Source: Betaproteobacteria bacterium
GTDB lineage: Bacteria; Pseudomonadota; Gammaproteobacteria; Burkholderiales; Burkholderiaceae_C
Direction of reading: 5' to 3'
Assembly (NCBI GenBank): GCA_016704535.1
Contig: JADIZZ010000003.1
Coordinates: 510,535-574,534 of the forward strand
Length of the DNA stretch: 64,000 nt
The notes below the pieces were generated by a model. That model was not told the DNA's origin and made no database searches. It saw only the letters and a program-made list of their open reading frames with translations. The position numbers and the translations under genes were made by a program. Below, piece by piece: positions 41,799 to 50,384 of this stretch; positions within the stretch are counted from its first letter, which is position 1; every line of letters starts with the position of its first letter.

Positions 41799-44369
41799 TC
41801 AGGGGCAGGACGTGCCGGCGGGCAATTGGCGCGTGATCATGCTCAGGTCGCGAATATTGATCACGTTGTCGCTGTTCAGGTCTGCCTGCACGTTGAAGCC
41901 GACGTCGCCGATCTTCTTGCCCATCGCCGCCTTGACGATGCTCACGTCGCTGCAGTTGACGGCGGCGTCGTTGTTGATGTCGAAGTTCGACAGCATGAAG
42001 GCACCCCGGCCGTGGGTGAAGGCCACCAGCTTGCCGCCGCGCGCGACCAGGTCGAAGACCGGCACGTTGGGCATGCCCACCCCTGGGCCCCAATGCGCCC
42101 AGGTGGCACCGGCGTCGGGTGACACCCAGACACCGAAGTCGCTGCCGGCGTACATCCGGTTGGACGTGACCGGGTCGAAGACGACGGCGTTGATGGAAAC
42201 GTCGACCGGCACGCTGCGGTTGGTCCAGGCCGGGACGGCGGCGGTGAAGTTGGCGGTGCAGTACAGGTTGGCCGGCGCCCCCCCTGTGAAGCCCGTGATG
42301 CCGACACACACCCCGTTGTTGTTGTTCGGGTCGAAGGCGATCGATGAAATGGGCCGGTTGGGCACCTGGTTGCCCACGTCTCTTTCGACGAAATCGGCCG
42401 GAAACAACCCGCCCGTGGTGCTGATGCGAATCTCGCCGTTTTCGTGTGCGGCACCAATGGTGTTGCAGTTGTTGCCGAAGGCGATGGCACTGCCTGGGGT
42501 GGCCGGCGTAAAGATGAAGCCGCCGTTGCTCCAGAGCGAGCCGGCTGGTCCGCCAAAGAAGTCAGTCGTGCGGTTCACCCGGCTGCCGTTAAGCACGACC
42601 GTGCCGGGCGACGACGGGCATTCGCGCATCTTGCCGATGAAAGGTGGCACGCCGCCGTAATTGCCTTTCACCCCAACGAAGGTTGTGCCGCCGTTGGTGG
42701 ACCGGGCCACGCCCTGGTTCTGCGATGACACCCCGATGTTGTTGTTGGTGCTGGCAATGTTGCCGGCACCGTCGCCACCAAAGACCAGCGGCCAGGCATT
42801 GCTTCCGGTGCGCTTGTGGCTGCCATTGTCCTGCGAGCCACCCAGCATCACCGTGGTGTCGGGCGAGACCGATCCCTCGTAGTACTGTGCCGTGGCCAGC
42901 GTGTTGTTGTGCACCGCCCAGGGGCCAGTACCGTCGGTGGTGGTGCTCCACACGCCACCGTCGTTGCCGATGATCAGGCGCGAACCGGCCCAGGCCGAGG
43001 CGTGCTGGTCGACGTGGATGCCGTTGTTGCGGTCTGCCGGCAACGCCGTCTGGCTGACCTCGGTCCAGACGTTGGACAACCTCTCGTAGCGCCAAACCGG
43101 AATGCCGCCGAAGAACAGCATGTTCTCGTCGGTGGGCTTCACGGTCAGCGTCATGTTGTACCAGCACTGCTGGGACGCCTGGTTGAACGCCTTGTCGAAC
43201 GCACAGGGGCCCAGCGTGCCGGTGCCGTTGTCCGTGAGGGCCAGGCTGATCTGCGTCCAGGTGGGCACGGGATCCCAGACATTGGCCGTGGTCCACAGGC
43301 CGAACATGCCGGCGGTCGCCGAATTGCTGACAGCCACATAGGCACGGTTCGGGTTCGACGGCGCCAGCACGACTTCGGTGCGGTCGGTGGACCCCGACAG
43401 GCTGGTCCACGGACCAGGCACGGTGGCCCAGGTCTGTCCGCCGTCCGCCGAGCGCTGCAACGCGGTGGTGACGTCGGTGCCGAAGCCCAGGCCGGCCAAC
43501 TGCTGCGCGAAGTTGGCTGGGTGGGGGGCAATGGAGATGCCGTCGGAGGTGAGTGTTCTCACCCAGTTGACACCGCCGTCTGTCGACCGCCACAGCCCAC
43601 GCGCGCCAAAGCCGGGGGGCCGCGTGGTCGGCCGGCCGAAGATGCCCAGCGAGGTTGCAGCAACCAGGATGTTCGGGTTCGACGGGTCGACCCGGAGCTC
43701 CGCGAAGGCTGTGCCCTTGATGAACGTGCCCACCGCCAGCTGCTTCCAGTTCACACCGCCGTCGGTCGACTTGAGCACACCCTCGCCGCCGAACGACACC
43801 GCCGAGAACGTGGCCTCGCCGGTGCCCACGTAGATGATGTTCGGGTTGCTCGGCGCATACGCGACGGCGCCGACTGCCATCGTGGGTGCAGCGTCCGTCA
43901 GGGCGACGAAGTTGACGCCACCATCCTTGGTTTCCCATACGCCGCCGCTGGCCGTGCCGACCAGCCACCGGTTGTTGTTGGTCGGGTGCACGGCCAGTGC
44001 CGAGACCCGGCCGCTCATGGGCCGGGTGGTCAGCGCATTGCCGATCTGCCCGCCAGTGATGGGCTGCGGCCCGATCTGCGTCCAGCGCGAATTCAGCACG
44101 TAGGGGAACGGTGTTGCCGCCGCCGTTGCCGCGGCAATCTGCGGCAGCACCCGGACGCCCGGCGCTTCGGGAAACGAACCGTCCGGGTTTGCACGCAGAC
44201 GGTAGTTGTAGAGAAAGCGCTGGATCGGCTTGCTGTTGATCTGCCGTTCGGTCAGACCCAGGTCCTTGAGGATGTCCGGCACGGGAAGTGGCGCATCTTG
44301 CTGCGCCATGGCCACCGAAGCACCTAGCAAGAAGACAAGTGACGCTGAGACTTTGTAACGACGGCTCAT
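41799..44369 (-). CDS. Secreted BNR/VPS10-type repeat protein with dockerin-like C terminus
   Basis: An 856-residue exported protein with a signal peptide (KVSASLVFLLGASVAMA). Many BNR/sortilin-like beta-propeller repeats run from about residue 95 to 780: GVWETKDGGVNF, GVLKSTDGGVNW, GLWRSTDGGVNW, ALQRSADGGQTW and WVSPDAGATW. The final 60 residues carry two dockerin-like calcium loops (DINNDAAVNCSD and DLNSDNVINIRD). Such proteins are often glycan-active or adhesive; no catalytic site is recognised. The neighbouring cohesin-like gene suggests that the dockerin may have had a local partner. AGGA precedes the ATG at 44369. Confidence 0.8.
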   Translation of the reverse strand: MSRRYKVSASLVFLLGASVAMAQQDAPLPVPDILKDLGLTERQINSKPIQRFLYNYRLRANPDGSFPEAPGVRVLPQIAAATAAATPFPYVLNSRWTQIGPQPITGGQIGNALTTRPMSGRVSALAVHPTNNNRWLVGTASGGVWETKDGGVNFVALTDAAPTMAVGAVAYAPSNPNIIYVGTGEATFSAVSFGGEGVLKSTDGGVNWKQLAVGTFIKGTAFAELRVDPSNPNILVAATSLGIFGRPTTRPPGFGARGLWRSTDGGVNWVRTLTSDGISIAPHPANFAQQLAGLGFGTDVTTALQRSADGGQTWATVPGPWTSLSGSTDRTEVVLAPSNPNRAYVAVSNSATAGMFGLWTTANVWDPVPTWTQISLALTDNGTGTLGPCAFDKAFNQASQQCWYNMTLTVKPTDENMLFFGGIPVWRYERLSNVWTEVSQTALPADRNNGIHVDQHASAWAGSRLIIGNDGGVWSTTTDGTGPWAVHNNTLATAQYYEGSVSPDTTVMLGGSQDNGSHKRTGSNAWPLVFGGDGAGNIASTNNNIGVSSQNQGVARSTNGGTTFVGVKGNYGGVPPFIGKMRECPSSPGTVVLNGSRVNRTTDFFGGPAGSLWSNGGFIFTPATPGSAIAFGNNCNTIGAAHENGEIRISTTGGLFPADFVERDVGNQVPNRPISSIAFDPNNNNGVCVGITGFTGGAPANLYCTANFTAAVPAWTNRSVPVDVSINAVVFDPVTSNRMYAGSDFGVWVSPDAGATWAHWGPGVGMPNVPVFDLVARGGKLVAFTHGRGAFMLSNFDINNDAAVNCSDVSIVKAAMGKKIGDVGFNVQADLNSDNVINIRDLSMITRQLPAGTSCP

Positions 44370-44665
44370 GTGTTTTCCTCGCTGGGTGCGTTGTGAAGAC
44401 CAATTGGCAATTGACGACAGGTGCGGGGGCCCCAGTGCCCAAGTGCGCCGCGCCAGTTGTTGGCCGGCTCCTAATGCACGTTTCGAGCCAAGTGATGTGA
44501 GGGGTGGTGAAAATCTGAAACACATCAACAGGTTGCGAAAGTTCCCCCGAACCGCACCACACCTGCATGCGGCGCCGGTGTAAAGCGCGCCGACAGCCGT
44601 TCAATCCGGTCGGTGCGCGGGATTGTTCCGAAACTGCGGGGAAACCCGAAACTCGTGAAAGAGGG
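44370..44665. other. Upstream region of the BNR-dockerin gene
   Basis: About 300 bp, visibly richer in A and T than its surroundings. It holds two CAATTG hexamers in CAATTGGCAATTG and a stretch GTGAAAATCTGAAACACATCAACAGG. No gene is seen. It is the natural place for the promoter of the minus-strand BNR gene; I cannot assign -35 and -10 boxes with confidence. Confidence 0.4.
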
Positions 44666-45292
44666 TCAAGGCACTTGAGCAGTGCCTGCCGCATTCGCCG
44701 GCGCCATGTCGGACGGGTTGTTCAGCAGCACGTTCGGAGCGACGTCTGGCTCAGTGCCGTCGTTTGCCATGGGCTGAGGCGCGGCCAGGCGCTGGACGGG
44801 GCGCGCGAGGGGCGACAAAGACCTGCCCGCTTGATGCGCTGGTGGGCTGGCAGCACCCGCGGTAGGCGGTTCCGCGAGCGCCAAGGTGAAAGCCGCAGGA
44901 CCGCCTCGCGGGCCGACGGATGCACCGCGGTGGTGGATCTCCAGGAGCACGGCGTCCGACTCCACGGCCTCACCCAGCCGGTAGGCACGCGCTGGCTGGT
45001 CGTCGACCTGAATCAGCGCCACCGCGTGGCCGTCCATCGTCATGTTCGTCGAGATGACGCCTATGAGTCGCAAGCGCGAATCCCTTGCCGGCGCCGGAGT
45101 GACTTCAACCGTCTGCGGCGCTGGGTCGGCACCCAGCAGGCGCGTCAAGTCTCCTTTCAGACTCGCGGCCGACGACGGGCTGGCTGCCACGGGCGGCAAC
45201 TCTCGCGGGCCCTCGAACAGCTTCAGGCCCCAGAACCCCGTGCTGCCGGCGACGGTGATCCAGATCGCAAAAGAAGCCCACCGTGAAGCCAT
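44666..45292 (-). CDS. Orphan type II secretion GspC-like protein
   Basis: A 208-residue protein with a short cytoplasmic start, one transmembrane segment (ASFAIWITVAGSTGFWGLKLF) and a periplasmic homology-region domain. The latter has SRLRLIGVISTN, AVALIQVDDQPARAYRLGEAV and VLLEIHHRGASVGPRG, as in GspC/PilP-like T2SS proteins; the PDZ domain of long GspC is absent and a Pro/Ala tail follows. In T2SS, GspC links the inner-membrane platform to the secretin. No other gsp gene is in the window, so it may serve a machine encoded elsewhere, such as one exporting the adjacent BNR-dockerin protein. Confidence 0.7.
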   Translation of the reverse strand: MASRWASFAIWITVAGSTGFWGLKLFEGPRELPPVAASPSSAASLKGDLTRLLGADPAPQTVEVTPAPARDSRLRLIGVISTNMTMDGHAVALIQVDDQPARAYRLGEAVESDAVLLEIHHRGASVGPRGGPAAFTLALAEPPTAGAASPPAHQAGRSLSPLARPVQRLAAPQPMANDGTEPDVAPNVLLNNPSDMAPANAAGTAQVP

Positions 45293-45347
45293 GTCGGGAT
45301 TGTGCTGGAACGCTGTTCAGCTCAGGCCGGGGAGGTGTCTATCGATC

Positions 45348-45650
45348 AAGCTCTCACTTGCCGCGCGGCAAGTGCGGGGCTGGCCACCGGCCCGCCTGGG
45401 CACCCATGCGCTGTGCCGCAAGCCCACCTCGAGCAAGCGGCACCCGGCGCATCCAGTGTTCCCGTGCCTGCTGCAAAGCCTGGCCGTCGGGCGTGCCAAC
45501 CAGGTCTGGGCGCTGGACATCACCAGCTTGCCGATGGCACGCGGCTGGGTTTACCTGGAGGCGGTGGCTGGCATGGGCCAGCCGCCAGGTGCCGGCGCAC
45601 AGCATGTCGGACATGATCTACTTCGCAGCAGTGCCTGCGCCGCAGGAGGC
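45348..45650 (+). pseudogene. IS3-family transposase OrfB remnant, frameshifted
   Basis: A fragment of the OrfB integrase-like transposase: LGTHALCRKPTSSKRHPAHP, then LAVGRANQVWALDITSLPMA and RGWVYLEAVA. This corresponds to the OrfB start of the DDE catalytic core (W-x-x-D-I-T-Y-I-P-M), with the first catalytic Asp. The reading then shifts by one base to WLAWASRQVPAHSMSDM. Neither the front of the gene nor the second and third acidic residues remain, nor any recognisable terminal repeats. It lies between the GspC-like gene and dusA, marking this junction as a site of past insertions. Confidence 0.7.
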
Positions 45651-45672
45651 TGCCTGATAGATTGAAGTCCAT

Positions 45673-46689
45673 TTGAATCAAGAACTGAACAGGTGGCGTT
45701 TATCCGTCGCACCGATGATGGACTGGACAGACCGCCACTGCCGCTTCTTCCACCGCCTGCTCACGCGCCACACACGGCTTTACACCGAGATGGTGACCAC
45801 CGGCGCGCTGCTGCATGGCGACGTGCCGCGCCACCTCGACTTCAACGACGAAGAGCACCCGGTCGCGCTGCAATTGGGCGGCAGCGAACCCGACGATCTG
45901 GCGCGCTGCGCGAAGCTGGCCGAGCAGTGGGGCTACGACGAAGTCAACCTGAACTGCGGTTGCCCGAGCGAGCGTGTGCAGCGTGGCGCCTTCGGCGCGT
46001 GCCTGATGGCCGAACCCGAACTGGTGGCCGACGGCGTGAAGGCCATGCGCGACGCTTGCAGCCTGCCGGTGACGGTGAAACACCGCATCGGCATCGACCG
46101 CGGCGAAGACTACGGTTTCTTGCGCGACTTCGTCGGCACCCTGCACCAACGCGGCGGCTGCGAGGTCTTCATCGTGCACGCACGCAATGCCTGGCTGCAG
46201 GGGCTGAGTCCGAAGGAAAACCGCGAAGTGCCACCGCTGCGTCACGAGCAGGTCTACCGCCTGAAGGCCGACTTCCCGGCGCTCACCATCGTGATCAACG
46301 GCGGCATCACCACCGACGCGCAGATCGGAGAGCACCTGCAGCACGTCGACGGTGTGATGGTCGGCCGGCATGCGTACCACGAGCCCTGGGCACTGGCGGC
46401 CTGGGATCAACGCTTCTTCGGCGACGACAGTGTCGCGCTGCACGACCGCGCCGCGGCCGAGGCCGCGATGGTGAGCTACATGGACGGCCTGGTGGCGCAG
46501 GGCCTGCCGTGGGCGTACGCCGCTCGCCACATGCTGGGCCTGCACAACGGCCTGCCGGGTGCGCGCCGCTGGCGCCAGGTGTGGTCGGACCACAAGCTCA
46601 AGGCCATGGCGCCGGCCGAAGTTTCGGCGCTGGCGAGGCAGGGCTTGCGGGCTCGGCCTTCAGCAGACACCATCGCCGCCTTCGCCTGA
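45673..46689 (+). CDS. dusA: tRNA-dihydrouridine synthase A
   Basis: A 338-residue FMN enzyme reducing U20/U20a in tRNA. Motifs: WRLSVAPMMDWTDRHCR at the N terminus, VALQLGGSEP, NLNCGCPSERVQRGAFGACLM with the catalytic Cys in FGACLM, HARNAWLQGLSPKENRE, and ITTDAQIGEHL with the phosphate-binding VMVGRHAY. The only in-frame start before the conserved region is TTG at 45673, with no clear ribosome-binding site. This is consistent with the native start having been displaced to 36098. The next in-frame ATG codons are the MM of APMMD, too late for a full protein. Confidence 0.92.
   Translation: MNQELNRWRLSVAPMMDWTDRHCRFFHRLLTRHTRLYTEMVTTGALLHGDVPRHLDFNDEEHPVALQLGGSEPDDLARCAKLAEQWGYDEVNLNCGCPSERVQRGAFGACLMAEPELVADGVKAMRDACSLPVTVKHRIGIDRGEDYGFLRDFVGTLHQRGGCEVFIVHARNAWLQGLSPKENREVPPLRHEQVYRLKADFPALTIVINGGITTDAQIGEHLQHVDGVMVGRHAYHEPWALAAWDQRFFGDDSVALHDRAAAEAAMVSYMDGLVAQGLPWAYAARHMLGLHNGLPGARRWRQVWSDHKLKAMAPAEVSALARQGLRARPSADTIAAFA
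45708..45723. repeat. Right copy of 16-bp direct repeat (attR-like core)
   Basis: An exact copy of the 16 bases at 36184-36199 (CGCACCGATGATGGAC), here encoding the APMMD part of intact DusA. It lies on the codons that dusA-associated integrases are known to use. The preceding bases differ from the left copy, as expected if they come from the inserted element. Confidence 0.6.
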
Positions 46690-46713
46690 ACCCGCGCGCC
46701 GAGGAGATCCACC

Positions 46714-47159
46714 CTGGCCAAGTCGACACCCAAGACCGTGCCCACCGACGTGCCGGTGGCGCAGTTCATGGCCACGGTGGCGGACCCCGCACGCCGCGCC
46801 GACTGCGAGACGCTGGTGCGTCTGATGGAAGCCGCCACCGGCGAGCGCGGGCAGATGTGGGGCGGCGCCATTGTCGGCTTCGGCAGCTACCACTATGTCT
46901 ACGCCAGCGGTAACAGCGGCGACTGGCCGGTGGTGGCCTTCTCGCCGCGCAAGACCGACCTCAGCGTCTACATCATGCCGGGCTTCGAGAGCCACGCCAG
47001 CCTGCTGCAGCGCCTGGGCAAGCACAAGACCGGCAAGAGCTGCCTCACCCTGAAGCGCCTGGCCGACGTCGACCTCGACGTACTGCGCCAGCTCATCGAA
47101 GCGTCGGTGGCCGCGATGGCGCCGCAACGTGTGTTCCCGTCGAAGAAGGAAGTCAAGCC

Positions 47160-47163
<4 letters not shown>
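46714..47163 (+). CDS. DUF1801 family protein, possible CTG start
   Basis: A small DUF1801 protein of 149 residues if it starts at CTG 46714 (reading L/M-A-K-S-T-P-K-T), or 141 from GTG 46738. The CTG has an ideal GAGGAG Shine-Dalgarno seven bases upstream (46701-46706), and family members as I remember them begin MAKSTPKT, so I prefer it. The conserved GQMWGGAIVGFGSYHYVYASG block and SCLTLKRLADVD follow. Function unknown. Its stop overlaps the GTG start of mtnP (GTGA). Confidence 0.75.
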
Positions 47164-48047
<884 letters not shown>

Positions 48048-48057
48048 GGCGCGGCCG

Positions 48058-49146
48058 ATGAAGGTGAACGGCGTTTCCCTGCGTCCGCTGCGCCCGCTGC
48101 CCGATGGGCGGGGCATCGAGGTCATCGACCAACGGCGGCTGCCGTTCGAACTGCAGATGCGGCCGCTGCGTTCGGCACGCGACGTCTTCGTCGCCATCCG
48201 CGAGATGTGGGTGCGCGGTGCGCCGTTGATCGGCGCCGTGGCGGCCTACGGCCTGGCGATGCAGGCGCGAAAGGATGCCTCGGACGTGGCGCTGCGCAAC
48301 ACGGCCGGCTTCCTGAAGGGCTCGCGGCCGACGGCGGTGAACCTGGCCTGGGCCGTCGACCGCTTGCTGGCACACGTGCTTGTCTTGCCCGAAAGCGCGC
48401 GCGCCGATGCGGCCTGGGCCGGCGCCGAAGCCATCGCCGAGGAGGACGTGCGTGTCAACGAAGCCATCGGCCGGCACGGCCTGCTGCTGCTGCAGGCCAT
48501 TGCAGCGCGCAAGCCGGGGCCCGTGAACCTGCTGACGCACTGCAACGCCGGCTGGTTGGCCACGGTGGACTGGGGCACCGCCACCTCACCGATCTACCAG
48601 GCGCATGCCGCGGGCATCGCCGTGCACGTGTGGGTCGACGAAACGCGCCCGCGCAACCAGGGCGCCAGCCTCACGGCCTGGGAACTCGGCCAGGCCGGCG
48701 TGCCGCATACCGTCATCGCCGACAACGCCGGTGGCCACCTCATGCAGCACGGCCGGGTCGACCTGTGCATCGTTGGCTGCGACCGCGTGGCCGCCAACGG
48801 CGACGCCTGCAACAAGATCGGCACCTACCTGAAGGCGCTGGCGGCACACGACAACGGCGTGCCCTTCCTCGTGGCGATGCCGACCTCGACGCTCGACCTG
48901 GCGCTGGCCGACGGTGTGCACGGCATCCCCATCGAGGAACGCAGCGGCCGCGAACTGACGCATGTCAGCGGCCGCACGTCGGCGGGCGAGGTGGTGGAGG
49001 TGCAGCTCACGCCCGACGGCTCGACGGCCGCCAACCCGGCCTTCGACGTGACGCCGGCGCGGCTGATCACGGGGCTGATCACCGAACACGGCGTCGTGGC
49101 AGCCGAAGCCGCTGCGCTGCACCAACTGATGGAAGGGCGACGATGA
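48058..49146 (+). CDS. mtnA: Methylthioribose-1-phosphate isomerase
   Basis: A 362-residue member of the MtnA/eIF2B-like family, converting 5-methylthioribose 1-phosphate (or 5-deoxyribose 1-phosphate) to the ribulose form. Motifs: VRGAPLIGAVAAYGLA, SRPTAVNLAWAVDR, LTHCNAGWLATVDWGTATSP with the catalytic Cys, and IVGCDRVAANGDACNKIGTY with the catalytic Asp. It starts 10 bases after mtnP and overlaps the aldolase start (ATGA). With no mtnB, mtnC, mtnD or mtnK nearby, it serves the aldolase branch rather than the full methionine-salvage cycle. Confidence 0.92.
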   Translation: MKVNGVSLRPLRPLPDGRGIEVIDQRRLPFELQMRPLRSARDVFVAIREMWVRGAPLIGAVAAYGLAMQARKDASDVALRNTAGFLKGSRPTAVNLAWAVDRLLAHVLVLPESARADAAWAGAEAIAEEDVRVNEAIGRHGLLLLQAIAARKPGPVNLLTHCNAGWLATVDWGTATSPIYQAHAAGIAVHVWVDETRPRNQGASLTAWELGQAGVPHTVIADNAGGHLMQHGRVDLCIVGCDRVAANGDACNKIGTYLKALAAHDNGVPFLVAMPTSTLDLALADGVHGIPIEERSGRELTHVSGRTSAGEVVEVQLTPDGSTAANPAFDVTPARLITGLITEHGVVAAEAAALHQLMEGRR

Positions 49147-49832
49147 ACGGTGCGACGACCGGCGGCGCGATGAGCGAAGCGCAGGCCGGCGATGCGGTCG
49201 TGGCGGCCGTGCGCCGGCTCGACGCGCTGGGCATGAACCGCGGCAGCACCGGCAACGCCAGCCACCGCTGGGCACGGGATGGCAGCGACGGCATGCTGAT
49301 CACGCCCACCGGCATGGGTGCCGACGAGCTGCAGCCGGCCGACCTGGTGTGGGTGGGCGTGGACGGCCGCGCGCAGGGCGCCTGGCAGCCGTCGTCGGAG
49401 TGGCACTTCCATCTGGCCGTCTACCGCGCGCGCCCGGACCTGCACGCCGTGCTGCACACCCACTCCACACACGCGGCGGCGCTGGCCTGCCTGCGCTACG
49501 AGCTGCCCGCCTTCCACTACATGGTGGCGGTGGCCGGCGGCGACAGCGTGCCCTGCGTGCCCTACCACCTGTTCGGCACCGAAGCGCTCTCGCAGGCCGT
49601 GGCCGGCGCGATGCAGCACCGCGACGCCTGCCTGATGGCCAACCACGGCCTGGTGGCCGCGGGGGCCACGATGGCCAAGGCGATGAAGGTGGTGCAGGAG
49701 ATCGAATCGCTGTGCGAGGTCTACCTCAAGGCGCTGGCCGTGGGTGAGCCGGCGCTGCTGTCGCGTGAGCAGATGGTGGAGGTCATCGCGCGCTTCCGCG
49801 ACTACGGCAAGACCGCCGCGAGGGGAAACTGA
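49143..49832 (+). CDS. Class II aldolase (5-methylthioribulose / 5-deoxyribulose 1-phosphate aldolase type)
   Basis: A 229-residue zinc aldolase of the fuculose/ribulose-phosphate family. Zinc ligands are the HTHSTHAAAL pair and the His of MANHGLVAAG; the catalytic acid is Glu in SSEWHFHLAVY. In the described DHAP shunt this family member (Ald2/DrdA) cleaves 5-methylthioribulose or 5-deoxyribulose 1-phosphate to dihydroxyacetone phosphate and an aldehyde. Its strict coupling to mtnP-mtnA supports that role over fuculose metabolism. An in-frame second ATG (MSEAQAG) is nine codons in; the ATGA-overlapping start is preferred. Confidence 0.88.
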   Translation: MNGATTGGAMSEAQAGDAVVAAVRRLDALGMNRGSTGNASHRWARDGSDGMLITPTGMGADELQPADLVWVGVDGRAQGAWQPSSEWHFHLAVYRARPDLHAVLHTHSTHAAALACLRYELPAFHYMVAVAGGDSVPCVPYHLFGTEALSQAVAGAMQHRDACLMANHGLVAAGATMAKAMKVVQEIESLCEVYLKALAVGEPALLSREQMVEVIARFRDYGKTAARGN

Positions 49833-49872
49833 TGGCGCTTTGGGACGCAGCGCGTCACGAGGCGCTGGGCGT

Positions 49873-50295
49873 CTACTGGGGCCGCTCGGCGATGCTGCGC
49901 AGCAGCTTCAGCGCGTAGCGCGGGCGCAGGTTCAACTGCTGCAGCGTCAACGCGCGGCCGGCGAAGGGCCGGAAGAGTTCGCTGGCCAGGTCATCGGCGC
50001 TCAGATCCTTGAAACCCATGGCCCAGTCGCTGAACTCGCGACGCGCGATCGGCCCGCTCTCCAGAACCCGCAACTGCGAATGGCGTGTGTCCGCGATGAT
50101 GCGCTGCATGGTGGCCTCCACCGCCTTTGCATCGCCTTCCAGCACCTGCATGAAGAGGCCGTGACCGTGCAGCAGGAAGCCAGTGATGCCGGCCGCGTCG
50201 TTGTGGCGCACCGACGCCGCCAGGATGTCGCGAAGCGCTTGCGCGTCGAGGCCGGTGCGTGCGTGGCTGACGTACACCGTGTGCACCAATTCCAT
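49873..50295 (-). CDS. BLUF-domain blue-light photoreceptor
   Basis: A 140-residue stand-alone BLUF protein. The flavin-binding triad is complete: Tyr8 (HTVYVS), Asn32 (RHNDAAGITGF) and Gln50 (FMQVLEGD); Trp91 in FSDWAMGF fills the semi-conserved position. BLUF proteins bind FAD and change hydrogen bonding on blue light. There is no attached EAL, cyclase or DNA-binding domain, only a 45-residue helical tail, so signalling must go through a partner. No candidate partner is adjacent. Confidence 0.88.
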   Translation of the reverse strand: MELVHTVYVSHARTGLDAQALRDILAASVRHNDAAGITGFLLHGHGLFMQVLEGDAKAVEATMQRIIADTRHSQLRVLESGPIARREFSDWAMGFKDLSADDLASELFRPFAGRALTLQQLNLRPRYALKLLRSIAERPQ

Positions 50296-50384
50296 GGCAG
50301 CCCTCTGTCGCGGCGGGTACGGACGCGGGAGTCACTCCTCTCCCGTGCGCAAAATTCTAGCCCTCGTCCGGGTGCCGCGAAGGC

